Shown here in pieces: positions 17,129 to 25,900 of a stretch of 64,000 nucleotides of DNA. The notes beneath the pieces are model-generated. The model made no database searches. It had not been told where the DNA came from and saw only the letters and a program-made list of their open reading frames with translations. Source of the stretch: Verrucomicrobiota bacterium (GTDB lineage: Bacteria > Verrucomicrobiota > Verrucomicrobiia > Opitutales > Opitutaceae); contig JAEYWP010000004.1 in the NCBI GenBank assembly GCA_023428905.1, positions 310,001-374,000 of the forward strand, written 5' to 3'. Position 1 is the stretch's first letter; each line of letters starts with the position of its first letter. Made by a program: the position numbers and the translations under genes.

Positions 17129-19720
17129 TCACGATTCGACGGGGGGAAGCCCCTGGCGGATGGTGTCCGCGAGGGTGGATTCCTCCGGGAGGGCGGAGCC
17201 CGCGTCAAACTGTTCGAGCTGTGCCCGTGCCCGCGGCGCGTCGTTCTGCTGGGCTGCCACGGCGGCCCGGAGGAGGCTGACCTGGAGGGGGCCGGTCTCC
17301 CGCGGCGTCTCGATGCGGCCGAGGATTTCTGCCGCGTCCGCCCCGCGACCCTGCTTGTAGAGGGAGAAGGCGTAGGTCTTGGCCCGCAGGGGGTCGTTCT
17401 GGTCGGCGTCGTAAGCTTCGCGCGCCAGGACGTGGGAGCGGTTCACGTTCACGTTGGTGAGCAGGCTGTAGTAGGCGAAACGGCTCTTCGCCTCGGCGTC
17501 GTTGGGAATGCCCTCGAGGCGTTTTCCATACAGGCTGGCGAGCTCGCTCGTCTGATTGTTCTTGGAGAAGTGCTCCACCAATTCGTTGAAGGCCTTTTCG
17601 TCTGACGGGTCTCGCTGGAAGAGCCGGTTGACGATGTCGATGTGTTCGGCCTCCCAGTTCCAGCGTTTGGCAAATTCGCCGAGCACGGTCAGGTGGGTGC
17701 TGTTGGAGCCGGCTGCGGCGAGGGCAGTGCGCCAGCTGGCGCGGGCGTCGGAGTCGCGGGACTGCTGACGCTGGGCGTAGGCGAGGATGGCCAGCCGGAG
17801 AAACTCCCGTTCGGCCCAGCGCCCGGTGGTGAGGGCGGACTCCAGCCCCTTGTAGTCGTCGCTTCCGTACAGGGAGTCGGACAACTCCATCTGGACGGAG
17901 GGGGTTTCGCGAAGGGTGGAGGGCAGCGATGCGAGCCAGGACTTTCGGTCGGGATTGGACGAGGCCTGGCTGGTGAGGGCGGCAAGGCGATTGGCGCTTC
18001 CCTGCTCACGGCGCGCCCGGTCCACACTGGCGAGGGCATCGTTGAGGAGGCGTCGTTCCTCGGGAAGGAAGCCGTCGACCTTGAGCGGCATGGCGAGGTT
18101 CGCCCCTTCCTCGGTGCGGCCATTGGCCACGAGGATGACCGACTGCAGGAGTGTGCGCTCCGGTACGGTGAGGGAGGCGATGCCGATCGACTGCATGACA
18201 TCGAGCGCCTCCTCGTATTTACCCTGCCGGTACAGGGCGAGCGCCTGGGTGGTGGCGTAGAAGGGGTTCTTCGGATTGCCCTGGTAGGCCTCGCGGGCGA
18301 TTTGATAGGCCCGGTCCAGGTGGATGCCGAGGAGCATGCTGGTGTAGGCAACGTTGTTCTTTGCGTCGAGGTCGCTGGGGTCGTGCTCGACGATGCGGCT
18401 GAAAAGCCGGTTGAGCGCCGAGGTGTTGCCACGGCCCTTTTCCCAGACGATGAGCTGGTTGCGGATGCTCTGGTTGCCCGGGTCGAGGGTGAAGCGCCGC
18501 CAGAGGAGCTCGAACCGCTGTTCCTGCCAGCCCCAGCTGGTGACCTGCGCGAGCAGGGTCTGGAGACGCCGGGGGTTGTTGCCCACCTCGATCATGGCGC
18601 CGCGCCAGGCTTCATTGAATTCGCGGTCGCGGTTGGCGGCGCGCATGCGGTAGGCGAGCAGGGCCTGCCGGGCGTATTCGTTTTCCTCCCACTTGGCGCT
18701 GCGCAGGAAACGCTCGAGGTCATCGAGGGCGCGGGTCAGGAGCAGGGAGAAGGCGTAGGTCACCTGCACGCCCTCGGTCTTGCGCACGGTCTCGTCGAGG
18801 CTCTCAATGTACCGCCGGGTCTCGGCAGCCTGTTCGTTGCCGATCAGGTAGTTGGTGAGGATGATGACCTGCTCGGGGCTGCTGGAAAACCGTTTCTGCA
18901 ACTCCGGCAGGTGGGCGCTGAAGCGTGCCGGGGCGAAACGGCGGTAGGCGTCGAGAACCAGGATTTGATTGGGCGGGGAGAGGTCGGGCTGTTGCGCGAG
19001 CTGGTCCGCGAGGTCCAGCGCCTCGGCGTTGTTCTGAGAATTCAGCGAATCGGACAGCAGGAGGGAAAGCGCGCGCACCCGCAGGGCGGGGTCAGTCGAG
19101 AGGTTGCGAATTTCCGCGCGCAGGGACGGTTTGTTTTCCGTTACGCCCTCCTGGAGGCGAAGCTGGGCGAGTTCGAGGCGGGCCGCAGTGTTGCCCGGCT
19201 GGAGGCTCACCAGGCTCATCAGGTAATATTTCGCCTTGGTGGGATTTCCGAGACGGCGGCTCACCTGTGCCGCGGCCTCCAGGAATTCGGGGGATTTTGC
19301 CCCGTCCGCCCCGATTTTTGTGATCATGGCGTCCGCCTCGCGGAAGGCATTAAACTTGATGGCGAGGGTCAGGAACTTGAGCCGGTTTTCCAGCGTGGGC
19401 TGCACGTTTGCCAGCTGCTGCTGGTAATACACCACGTCGGGCGTGCCCTGCTTTTCCGTGATCTGTACCGCCAGTCGCCACGCATCGCTGTTGAGCTGGT
19501 TGTAACCGAGGGTCTTTCGGACAGCGAGGAGGGCGTTGGGCATGTCGCCCCGCTCAAAGGCCTCCCGGGCGACATCGTTCGCGCGCTTTTCGCGGTACGT
19601 CTTGAACATCGGCCAGGCAACCCACTTGGCACCCGCGTAGCCAATGCCGAGCAGGACGACGAGCGCGCCGAGAATGACGGCGACGCGAACACGACGATTT
19701 TTCGGGAGAAAGGAGGGCAT
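17129..19720 (-). CDS. Large TPR-repeat protein of the exosortase locus (PrsT-like)
   Basis: An 863-residue protein with one N-terminal membrane anchor (VRVAVILGALVVLLGIGYAGAKWVAW). It is followed by helical repeats with the TPR spacing, for example NALLAVRKTLGYNQLNSDAWRLA and NTAARLELAQLRLQEG. Size and position, 4 bp after the exosortase gene, resemble PrsT, the roughly 900-residue TPR lipoprotein of proteobacterial PEP-CTERM/EPS loci. This copy has a transmembrane anchor instead of a lipobox. TPR proteins of this type are thought to scaffold export or assembly at the envelope; the direct partner here is unknown. Coupling to the exosortase gene implies a shared function. Confidence 0.82.
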   Translation of the reverse strand: MPSFLPKNRRVRVAVILGALVVLLGIGYAGAKWVAWPMFKTYREKRANDVAREAFERGDMPNALLAVRKTLGYNQLNSDAWRLAVQITEKQGTPDVVYYQQQLANVQPTLENRLKFLTLAIKFNAFREADAMITKIGADGAKSPEFLEAAAQVSRRLGNPTKAKYYLMSLVSLQPGNTAARLELAQLRLQEGVTENKPSLRAEIRNLSTDPALRVRALSLLLSDSLNSQNNAEALDLADQLAQQPDLSPPNQILVLDAYRRFAPARFSAHLPELQKRFSSSPEQVIILTNYLIGNEQAAETRRYIESLDETVRKTEGVQVTYAFSLLLTRALDDLERFLRSAKWEENEYARQALLAYRMRAANRDREFNEAWRGAMIEVGNNPRRLQTLLAQVTSWGWQEQRFELLWRRFTLDPGNQSIRNQLIVWEKGRGNTSALNRLFSRIVEHDPSDLDAKNNVAYTSMLLGIHLDRAYQIAREAYQGNPKNPFYATTQALALYRQGKYEEALDVMQSIGIASLTVPERTLLQSVILVANGRTEEGANLAMPLKVDGFLPEERRLLNDALASVDRARREQGSANRLAALTSQASSNPDRKSWLASLPSTLRETPSVQMELSDSLYGSDDYKGLESALTTGRWAEREFLRLAILAYAQRQQSRDSDARASWRTALAAAGSNSTHLTVLGEFAKRWNWEAEHIDIVNRLFQRDPSDEKAFNELVEHFSKNNQTSELASLYGKRLEGIPNDAEAKSRFAYYSLLTNVNVNRSHVLAREAYDADQNDPLRAKTYAFSLYKQGRGADAAEILGRIETPRETGPLQVSLLRAAVAAQQNDAPRARAQLEQFDAGSALPEESTLADTIRQGLPPVES

Positions 19721-19724
19721 CGGG

Positions 19725-21305
19725 TTACCGAGTGGCGAGGGTTGGGGGGGAAGACTTGATGATGAGGCTGAGCTCCTTCTGGACGATCTCCTCCGCTTCG
19801 TAGAGTGAGGTGGTTCCGACCACGGAGATACCGATCACACGCTGGCCGAGGTTGCGGTGGCCGCGGCGGACGGAGTCGAGGCGCTCTTCGCCGGCGACCT
19901 GGCGATACTCGATCTTTTCGCTGTCAGCCGCCGGGCGGTCCTCGATGATGGCGTGAAAGACATAGACGGGGTTGGGCCCGGATTCGAAGAGGAAGGCGGT
20001 GAACGGAATTTCGAGATCCCCCACCTTGCACCGATACGGACCGAACTCGGTTTTGAACTTTAGTCCGGTGGCGGGCAAGCAAACGGTCGGATAGTGGGCA
20101 CCGGAGAGAAACTTAGAGACGCGCCCCGGGAACCACCGGATGTAGTACATCTGGTAGCCATAACCCTCGTTCGTGATCCACGAAGCGGTGTCGGCCTCGT
20201 TGTACTTGAGGATGGCGCGGGTGCGGTCGGGGAATTCGCCGACCTTAAAGTTCTTTGCTTCTTCCGGCCAGTCGACGGCCCACTCCGCGGGGGGAGCCAG
20301 CTTTGCCTCGTGATACCGGTAGTACGATTCGGTGCCGACCTCGGCGACCACCAGGCACACCAGGCCAAAGGCGGCAAAGGCAGCCGGGAAGGGGATGGGC
20401 GGCGCGGGGAGCACACGCGCCGGGTCAGCGGGGGTGGATTCCGGGGGGCCGAGCAGGTAGGTATTCAGCTTGTCGAAGCCGATGGCGAGGAACCACAGGC
20501 TGGCCAGGCAGAGCACCATCACGGCGGTTCCGATCGGATCGTGCCATTTCTCCAACGCCTCGGAGCCATGCGCGCCACTCAAGTAAGTGAGCGTCATCGT
20601 CCGCCCAATGTTCAGCACAAAGGCGACGACGAAGGAGGAGAGCATCAACAGTCCCCGCAGGAACAGGTTCATGCGGTAAAACTCCCCGAGGAAGAGGGAC
20701 ATCATGAACGAAGTCTGGAGGGAGCGGATACCGCTGCAGGCCTCCTCCACGTTCACCCAGGTGGCGCCGATTTGGATGAGGTTGCCTTTGGCAACCGCCG
20801 GCATGCCAAACATCGTCAGGGTTTCGGCGCTGACCTCGGTGTTCCAGCGGGTGAGCGTCTGGACGAGATTTTCCTCCAGCCACACAGGCCAGGGCAGCGC
20901 GGTGTAGACGAAGAGGATGGGAAATCCGAAATGGAGGAGGTACCGCAGGCGCCCCATCGCAAAAAGCACCCCGAAGGAGAAGAGGACCACGAGGCCCGTC
21001 ATGTAAAAATTGATCTTCACCCAATCCGGATTGGCTTCGTTGACGACCCGCACGGGTGCGTAAGCCAGAAGGATCAGGGCTGGCAGGAGGAGCCAGGCGG
21101 GATGGGGCGCACGTTCCGCCGGCGCCGGGCGGTCACGCCAGCGTTCAGCGAAGAGGTAGCCGGCCAGGAAGGGCACCGCCCACCCGTAGGAATAGAGGGT
21201 GTTGACGGTCCATTCAGTGTGCAGCCGGTTGAACAGGAGCAGCCAGAAGACACCGATGAGGGCGGCGTTCAGGAGCAGGACGGGCCGGAGAGCGAGAGAC
21301 TTCAT
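19725..21305 (-). CDS. xrt: Exosortase with fused EpsI domain
   Basis: A 526-residue polytopic membrane protein. Residues 1-300 contain about eight membrane segments and the exosortase catalytic set: Cys190 in VEEACSGIRSLQTSF, Arg235 in LNIGRTMTL and His255 in EKWHDPIG. This is the transpeptidase that cleaves C-terminal PEP-CTERM-like sorting tags and probably transfers the protein to a membrane or glycan acceptor. Residues from about 310 form an EpsI-like domain with the AHYPTVCLPATGL segment. The EpsI fusion is a known variant. No PEP-CTERM-tagged target is encoded in this window. Start at 21305 (MKSLALRPVLLLNAALIGVFW). Confidence 0.93.
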   Translation of the reverse strand: MKSLALRPVLLLNAALIGVFWLLLFNRLHTEWTVNTLYSYGWAVPFLAGYLFAERWRDRPAPAERAPHPAWLLLPALILLAYAPVRVVNEANPDWVKINFYMTGLVVLFSFGVLFAMGRLRYLLHFGFPILFVYTALPWPVWLEENLVQTLTRWNTEVSAETLTMFGMPAVAKGNLIQIGATWVNVEEACSGIRSLQTSFMMSLFLGEFYRMNLFLRGLLMLSSFVVAFVLNIGRTMTLTYLSGAHGSEALEKWHDPIGTAVMVLCLASLWFLAIGFDKLNTYLLGPPESTPADPARVLPAPPIPFPAAFAAFGLVCLVVAEVGTESYYRYHEAKLAPPAEWAVDWPEEAKNFKVGEFPDRTRAILKYNEADTASWITNEGYGYQMYYIRWFPGRVSKFLSGAHYPTVCLPATGLKFKTEFGPYRCKVGDLEIPFTAFLFESGPNPVYVFHAIIEDRPAADSEKIEYRQVAGEERLDSVRRGHRNLGQRVIGISVVGTTSLYEAEEIVQKELSLIIKSSPPTLATR

Positions 21306-21446
21306 CCAATCGAGGGGGACTGTCGTAGCGTGTAAGCGGCGGTTTGTTCCCGCGAAGTGGGCGGCCGGACGCAGGCTGGGAAGAGAAGGAGGGCGCAGGA
21401 CGGAGGCTGGTAAACGTGATCCGCCGCAGAGTGCATAGCCGTAGGG

Positions 21447-21477
21447 GTTGAAATCCTCGCGTCAGACCTATTTCAAC
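21447..21477. promoter_or_regulatory. Operator-like inverted repeat between exosortase and wcaI
   Basis: Perfect 8-bp arms GTTGAAAT (21447-21454) and ATTTCAAC (21470-21477) are separated by 15 bp. They lie in the 260-bp divergent region between the exosortase (minus) and the WcaI-type gene (plus), 89 bp before the latter's start. The first arm also contains a TTGAAA hexamer that could be a -35 element, and the segment is AT-rich for this genome. A shorter repeat (CAACA/TGTTG) follows directly. Binding of a dimeric regulator is plausible but unproven. Confidence 0.4.
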
Positions 21478-21565
21478 AACAAACCTGTTGCAGTCTGGCT
21501 TGCCGGAACTCGACCGGCCATTTTGTGACTAGCCGGGCCTGCAGCCCACCAACCGACGCCACCGC

Positions 21566-22882
21566 GTGAAAATCACTGTCTGGGGAATCAACTACGATCC
21601 GGAGCCGACCGGGATCGGACCATTTAACACCGATCTCTGCGCCTACCTTCGGGAGCGCGGCCACGAGGTCACCATGCTGACCACCTTTCCGTATTATCCG
21701 TGGTGGCGCAAACCCGCCGAGGCCAAGGGGAAGCTGTACGAATCGAAGACGCTGAAGGGCGTGCAGGTGCATCGGTGCTGGCATTTTGTGCCGGCGAAGC
21801 CGTCCACCCTGAAGCGCCTCTTCCACGAACTCAGTTTCGTGGCGACCTCGACGTTCAAAGCGCTCTTCCTGCCGGCATCCGATATATATATCGTGGTCAG
21901 CCCACCGCTGTTTCTCGGAATGGGCGCGTTTCTTGTCACCCGGTTGTTGCGGCGCCGGTACACGTATCACGTCCAAGACCTTCAGCCCGACGCCGCGCTG
22001 GGTCTGGGCATGCTCAAACCCGGGCTTTCGGTGCGGGCGTTGTATGCGCTGGAAAAATGGAATTACCGCAACTCCGCCCTGACCTCCGGCATCTCCGGGG
22101 GAATGCTCGAGGCCTTTGCGCGGAAGGGTATACCGCCGGAAAAGATCTACTTTTTCCCCAACTGGATTCCCGACGGCGCGCGTCCCGCGCAGTCCGCGAA
22201 GGGGGCGTCGTTCCGCGCCGCTCATGGTATTCCCGCGGATCGTCCCCTGATTGCGTACTCCGGCAATGTGGGAATGAAGCAGGGCTTGGAAGTCGTGGTG
22301 GACGCCGCCGCCCTGGCCGTCGCGGACGGCGCGGGCGCCGTTCCCTGGCATTGGGCGATCTGCGGCGAAGGCGCCGCCAAGGAAACCCTGGCCGCCGCCA
22401 TCGCGGAAAAGAGGGTCGACGGGGTGCACCTGTATCCACTGCAGCCGGACGATCTCTATCAGTCGTTGCTCAACGAGTCCGATATTTCCCTGATCGCGCA
22501 ACAGCGGGGCACGGGCCAGTTTTTCTTTCCCAGCAAACTGCTCTCCATCCTTCAGTACGGCCGGCCTGTGCTGGCCGTGGCGGACGAGTCCAGCGAGCTC
22601 GCCCGGGCGGTGCACGAAGGCCGCTTTGGCGTCGTGGTGCCGCCGGGTGACGCTCCGGCGCTGCGCGATGCAACACGGATGATGCTTTCTGCCACCGAGG
22701 AGCAGCGCCGGTCGTGGGCGGACAATGGCCGCGCCTGGGTGGACCAGTTTCGTCGTGCCCGCGTGCTCGCCGCCTTCGAGGCCAAGCTGCAGCAGCTGGT
22801 TTTCCCGGATTCTGCCCCAGCCACTCCCGCCGCACCGGCCCTCGAGGGGGCCGGCACGGGCGGTCGGGGCCGGGTGTGGTGA
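21566..22882 (+). CDS. wcaI: WcaI-type glycosyltransferase (family 4)
   Basis: A 438-residue GT-B enzyme starting at a GTG codon. The N-terminus (KITVWGINYDPEPTGIGPFNTDL) with the PEPTGIGPF signature, then TFPYYPWWRKP and GVQVHRCWHFVP, is the pattern of the colanic-acid WcaI group, a putative fucosyl or related transferase. The C-terminal donor site reads FFPSKLLSILQYGRPVLAVAD. It is divergent from the exosortase operon and about 255 bp from it, so it probably contributes to the same polysaccharide under a separate promoter. No Shine-Dalgarno sequence precedes the GTG. Confidence 0.9.
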   Translation: MKITVWGINYDPEPTGIGPFNTDLCAYLRERGHEVTMLTTFPYYPWWRKPAEAKGKLYESKTLKGVQVHRCWHFVPAKPSTLKRLFHELSFVATSTFKALFLPASDIYIVVSPPLFLGMGAFLVTRLLRRRYTYHVQDLQPDAALGLGMLKPGLSVRALYALEKWNYRNSALTSGISGGMLEAFARKGIPPEKIYFFPNWIPDGARPAQSAKGASFRAAHGIPADRPLIAYSGNVGMKQGLEVVVDAAALAVADGAGAVPWHWAICGEGAAKETLAAAIAEKRVDGVHLYPLQPDDLYQSLLNESDISLIAQQRGTGQFFFPSKLLSILQYGRPVLAVADESSELARAVHEGRFGVVVPPGDAPALRDATRMMLSATEEQRRSWADNGRAWVDQFRRARVLAAFEAKLQQLVFPDSAPATPAAPALEGAGTGGRGRVW

Positions 22883-22891
22883 GTCAAGGAT

Positions 22892-22921
22892 GGGCGACCT
22901 CACGTTTCCGTGGCGTCGCCC
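22892..22921. terminator. Bidirectional terminator-like hairpin between convergent genes
   Basis: GGGCGAC (22892-22898) pairs with GTCGCCC (22915-22921). Inside, CACG pairs with CGTG around a TTTC tetraloop, giving an 11-bp interrupted stem. It lies exactly between the 3' ends of wcaI (plus) and the subtilase gene (minus). It lacks a T run, so it may act as an RNA-stabilising 3' hairpin or a non-canonical terminator. Confidence 0.5.
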
Positions 22922-22927
22922 GCGCGC

Positions 22928-25900
22928 TCATGGCACCTCGTACACTTCGGCGAGTGCCACACCCGTGGCGCTGCCAACGCCGGAAATGATGGCGGTGTAG
23001 CCGCCCGGCGGCAGATCAACCATCAGCACCGCGTCCTTGGCGTCGGGCGTCAACGAGGCGCCGACGGCGGTCATGGTCGCCTGGAGTTCGGCGACATTTG
23101 CGCTGGTGCCCCAGTCGTCATTGGTCTCCATGGGCTGGGTCTCGCCGGCCCGGAAGAGTTGCAGTTGCGGGTTGGCCAGCACGCCGGTGAGGTTGTACGG
23201 CGCGCGCGACAGGGGCTGGCCGATGCCGCGGATGAGCACGCGCCTCGGCGTGCTGCCTCCGATCACAAAACCGACGATGAGAACGTCCGACCCCGTGCCG
23301 ACCCGGGAGCGCGCCGAGATGTTGACCAGGCGGGCGGTGGCCGACGTGTACAGGGTGGATGCGTCGTAGAACTCAGCCAGGGCGACGCCGGAACTATTGC
23401 CCGTGGCCGCATTGACGTGGGCGGTGTACGTGGTCCCTGCCGGCAGACTGGCGAGGAGAGCAGCATCCTTCGAAGCGGCACCATCATAAACGCCGGCGCC
23501 GACCTGGTCACCCACGGCGGTGATCTGGGCATCCCCGCCCCAGTTGTCGTTGCTCGAGTGCACTGTCTGGCCGTGGTAGAGCGTGATCTTCGGGTCGATC
23601 AGCGGGTTTGTGACACCGTGGCTGGAGAGGGAGGGACCGACGCCGCGGACCAGCAGGTCCTTGGGGGCGTTGCCCTCCGAGAGCGCGATCCCCACGATCA
23701 GGGTGTTCTCCGCCGTGCCGGCAACAGCGCGCGCGGAGAGATTGATCAGTCGCCCGAGGCTGTTGCCGTCGGCCACCGTGATGGTGGCCGCATTGCTGGT
23801 GACCGAACCGAGGCTGTTGGTCACCACCACGGTGTAGCGGCCCGCGCTCGCGGCGGAGGCCGAGCTGATCCGGTACGTGGGGGCGGTGGCACCATCGATC
23901 GCGGCGCCGTCCTTGTACCACTGATACGTGAAGGGTGCCTGGCCGGTCACGCTGACCGAGAGGGTCACCGTGCCGCCGGTGGCGACGGCCCGCGAAGCGG
24001 GCTGGGCGCTGATCACCGGGGCGGACGTCGATGTGAGGTAGCCGGTTCGGCGCGTATTCTGACGGTGCATCGGCCAGGCCGAGTTTGCGGTCAGGGTCTG
24101 GGGGAAGAGGAAGTAGATCAGCCCGTCCTCGCTGCCGAACATGAGGTTGCCGTCGATCAGGAGCGGCGAACTGCGCACCGGGCCACCCGTGGGGTAGGTC
24201 TGTTTCACCTTACCGTCGGAACCGACGGCGTGCAGCTGGTAGTCGTAGGAGCCGATGTAAACGGTGCCGTCCTGCGCCACCGCGGGCGAGGAGGCACGGA
24301 TCTCGCCGGCCGTTTCGTAGCTCCACTTCAGGGTCCCGGTCGACGTGAGCGCATAGAGCTTTTTGTCATAACTTCCAAAATACAGGGTCCCATCCGTGCC
24401 GATCGCCGCGGAGGAGCTGATCGCACCACCTGTGGTGTAGACCCACTTCCGCGCGCCCGCCGAGGTGATGGCGTGGAAGCGGCCCTCGAGCGTGCCCACA
24501 TACAAGGTGCCATCCGAACCGATCGAGACGGACGCATACACGGCGCCGCCGGCATCATACTTCCAGCGCAGTGCCCCATCGGCCGACGAGACGGCGTACA
24601 CCTGGTTGTCCTCCGCGCCGATGTAAATGACACCATCGCTCCCGATACTGGGCGAGGAATAGCTGGCGCCGGGCACGGCCGTGGTCCACAGCTCCGAGCC
24701 GCCGGACGAGATGCCCCGCAGGAAACCGTCGTCGGTGTGCACGATCACGGTGCCATTGGGTCCGATCGCGGGGGAACCCGAAATCCCACTTTCGTATCGA
24801 CGTTCCCACTTCACCGCCTGGTTTGTACCGACGGCAAAGAGGCCGCGGGTCGTGGTCACGTAGATGGTGCCGTCGCTCCCGACGGCGGGCGTGCTCACGT
24901 CCATGTCTCCGGCGATTTTCTTGAACCAGTAGGTCTGGTTGTCGGTGTAGAGCAGGTTGCCTCCGCCGCTTGCGAAGATCAGGGCGCTGCCGGAACCGGC
25001 GACCGGAGAGGTCGGGACGGTCGCCCCAATCTGGAGGGCAAAGTACGCCTGGAGGACGCTGAGGGTAAAGCTGCCGGCGGCGCTCGAACTCGAGTCGACC
25101 GCGAAATAGTAGACGCGGCCAGCGGTGGCGGCGAAGGTGACCGCGGTTTCACCGGCCTCGACCAGCGTCAGCGCATTGACGCTGCTGCCGGTGTAAACGC
25201 CGACGACGCTGTTGAAGCTGTCGGACTTGGCCACGACGGAGAAGTCGCTCGTGGACGGTGCGGTCCACTTGTACCACACGGTGAAGCCCGAGCCTGCGGC
25301 CTCGCCGGTGGAGACGGTTGGCTCTCCCGCCTGACGCGAGGCATTCAGGGTGTTGCCGAGGGTCAGCACGCTCGGCCCCGTCAGGGCGATCGCGCCGCCG
25401 AAATCGTCGTTCTGTGGACGGAGGGAAATCGCCAGCGCGGCCATGCCGGTGGCGCCCCCTTTGCCGTCCACCGCCAGGTGGTAGGTGGTGTTGGCGGCGG
25501 CGTTGAAGGTGAGACGGCTGGTGGTGCCGCCGCCGGCGTCGTCGACCGACGCGACCGGGGTCAGGCTGCCGACCGCGCCGCCGGTGTAAACCGCCAGGGT
25601 GGTGTCGAAGGTGCTGCCCCTTGTATCCACGACCGCTATACCGGAGGACGGCGCCGTCCAGGACCACCAGAGCGAGGTGCCGCCGGCGGCGGCATGCACC
25701 GGCTCCCCGCCCTCCGAAGTGGCGGCAACGTTGGAGCCGCGGGAGGCCACGGCTGCTCCGGAAACGCGGGCGCGGTTGGCGAAATCATCGTTGAAGGGCC
25801 GGGTGTTGGCGGAGGCCAGCGCGCGTGCGAGGTTGAGGCGGCCGCCGGTCTGGACCTTGCCGGCAAGTGCGGCGACCGGATCGACGCTGCGCAACACGCG

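Noticed and set aside
16872..17132. 86-codon minus-strand frame in the intergenic gap
   Set aside because: No homologue character, overlaps a strong hairpin and a probable promoter region.
17642..19759. Long plus-strand open frame (about 705 codons)
   Set aside because: Antisense to the TPR gene; Gly/Val/His-rich shadow translation.
22928..22990. PEP-CTERM or other sorting tag at the subtilase C-terminus
   Set aside because: The chain ends in a beta-rich module (ATGVALAEVYEVP) with no hydrophobic helix or basic tail.
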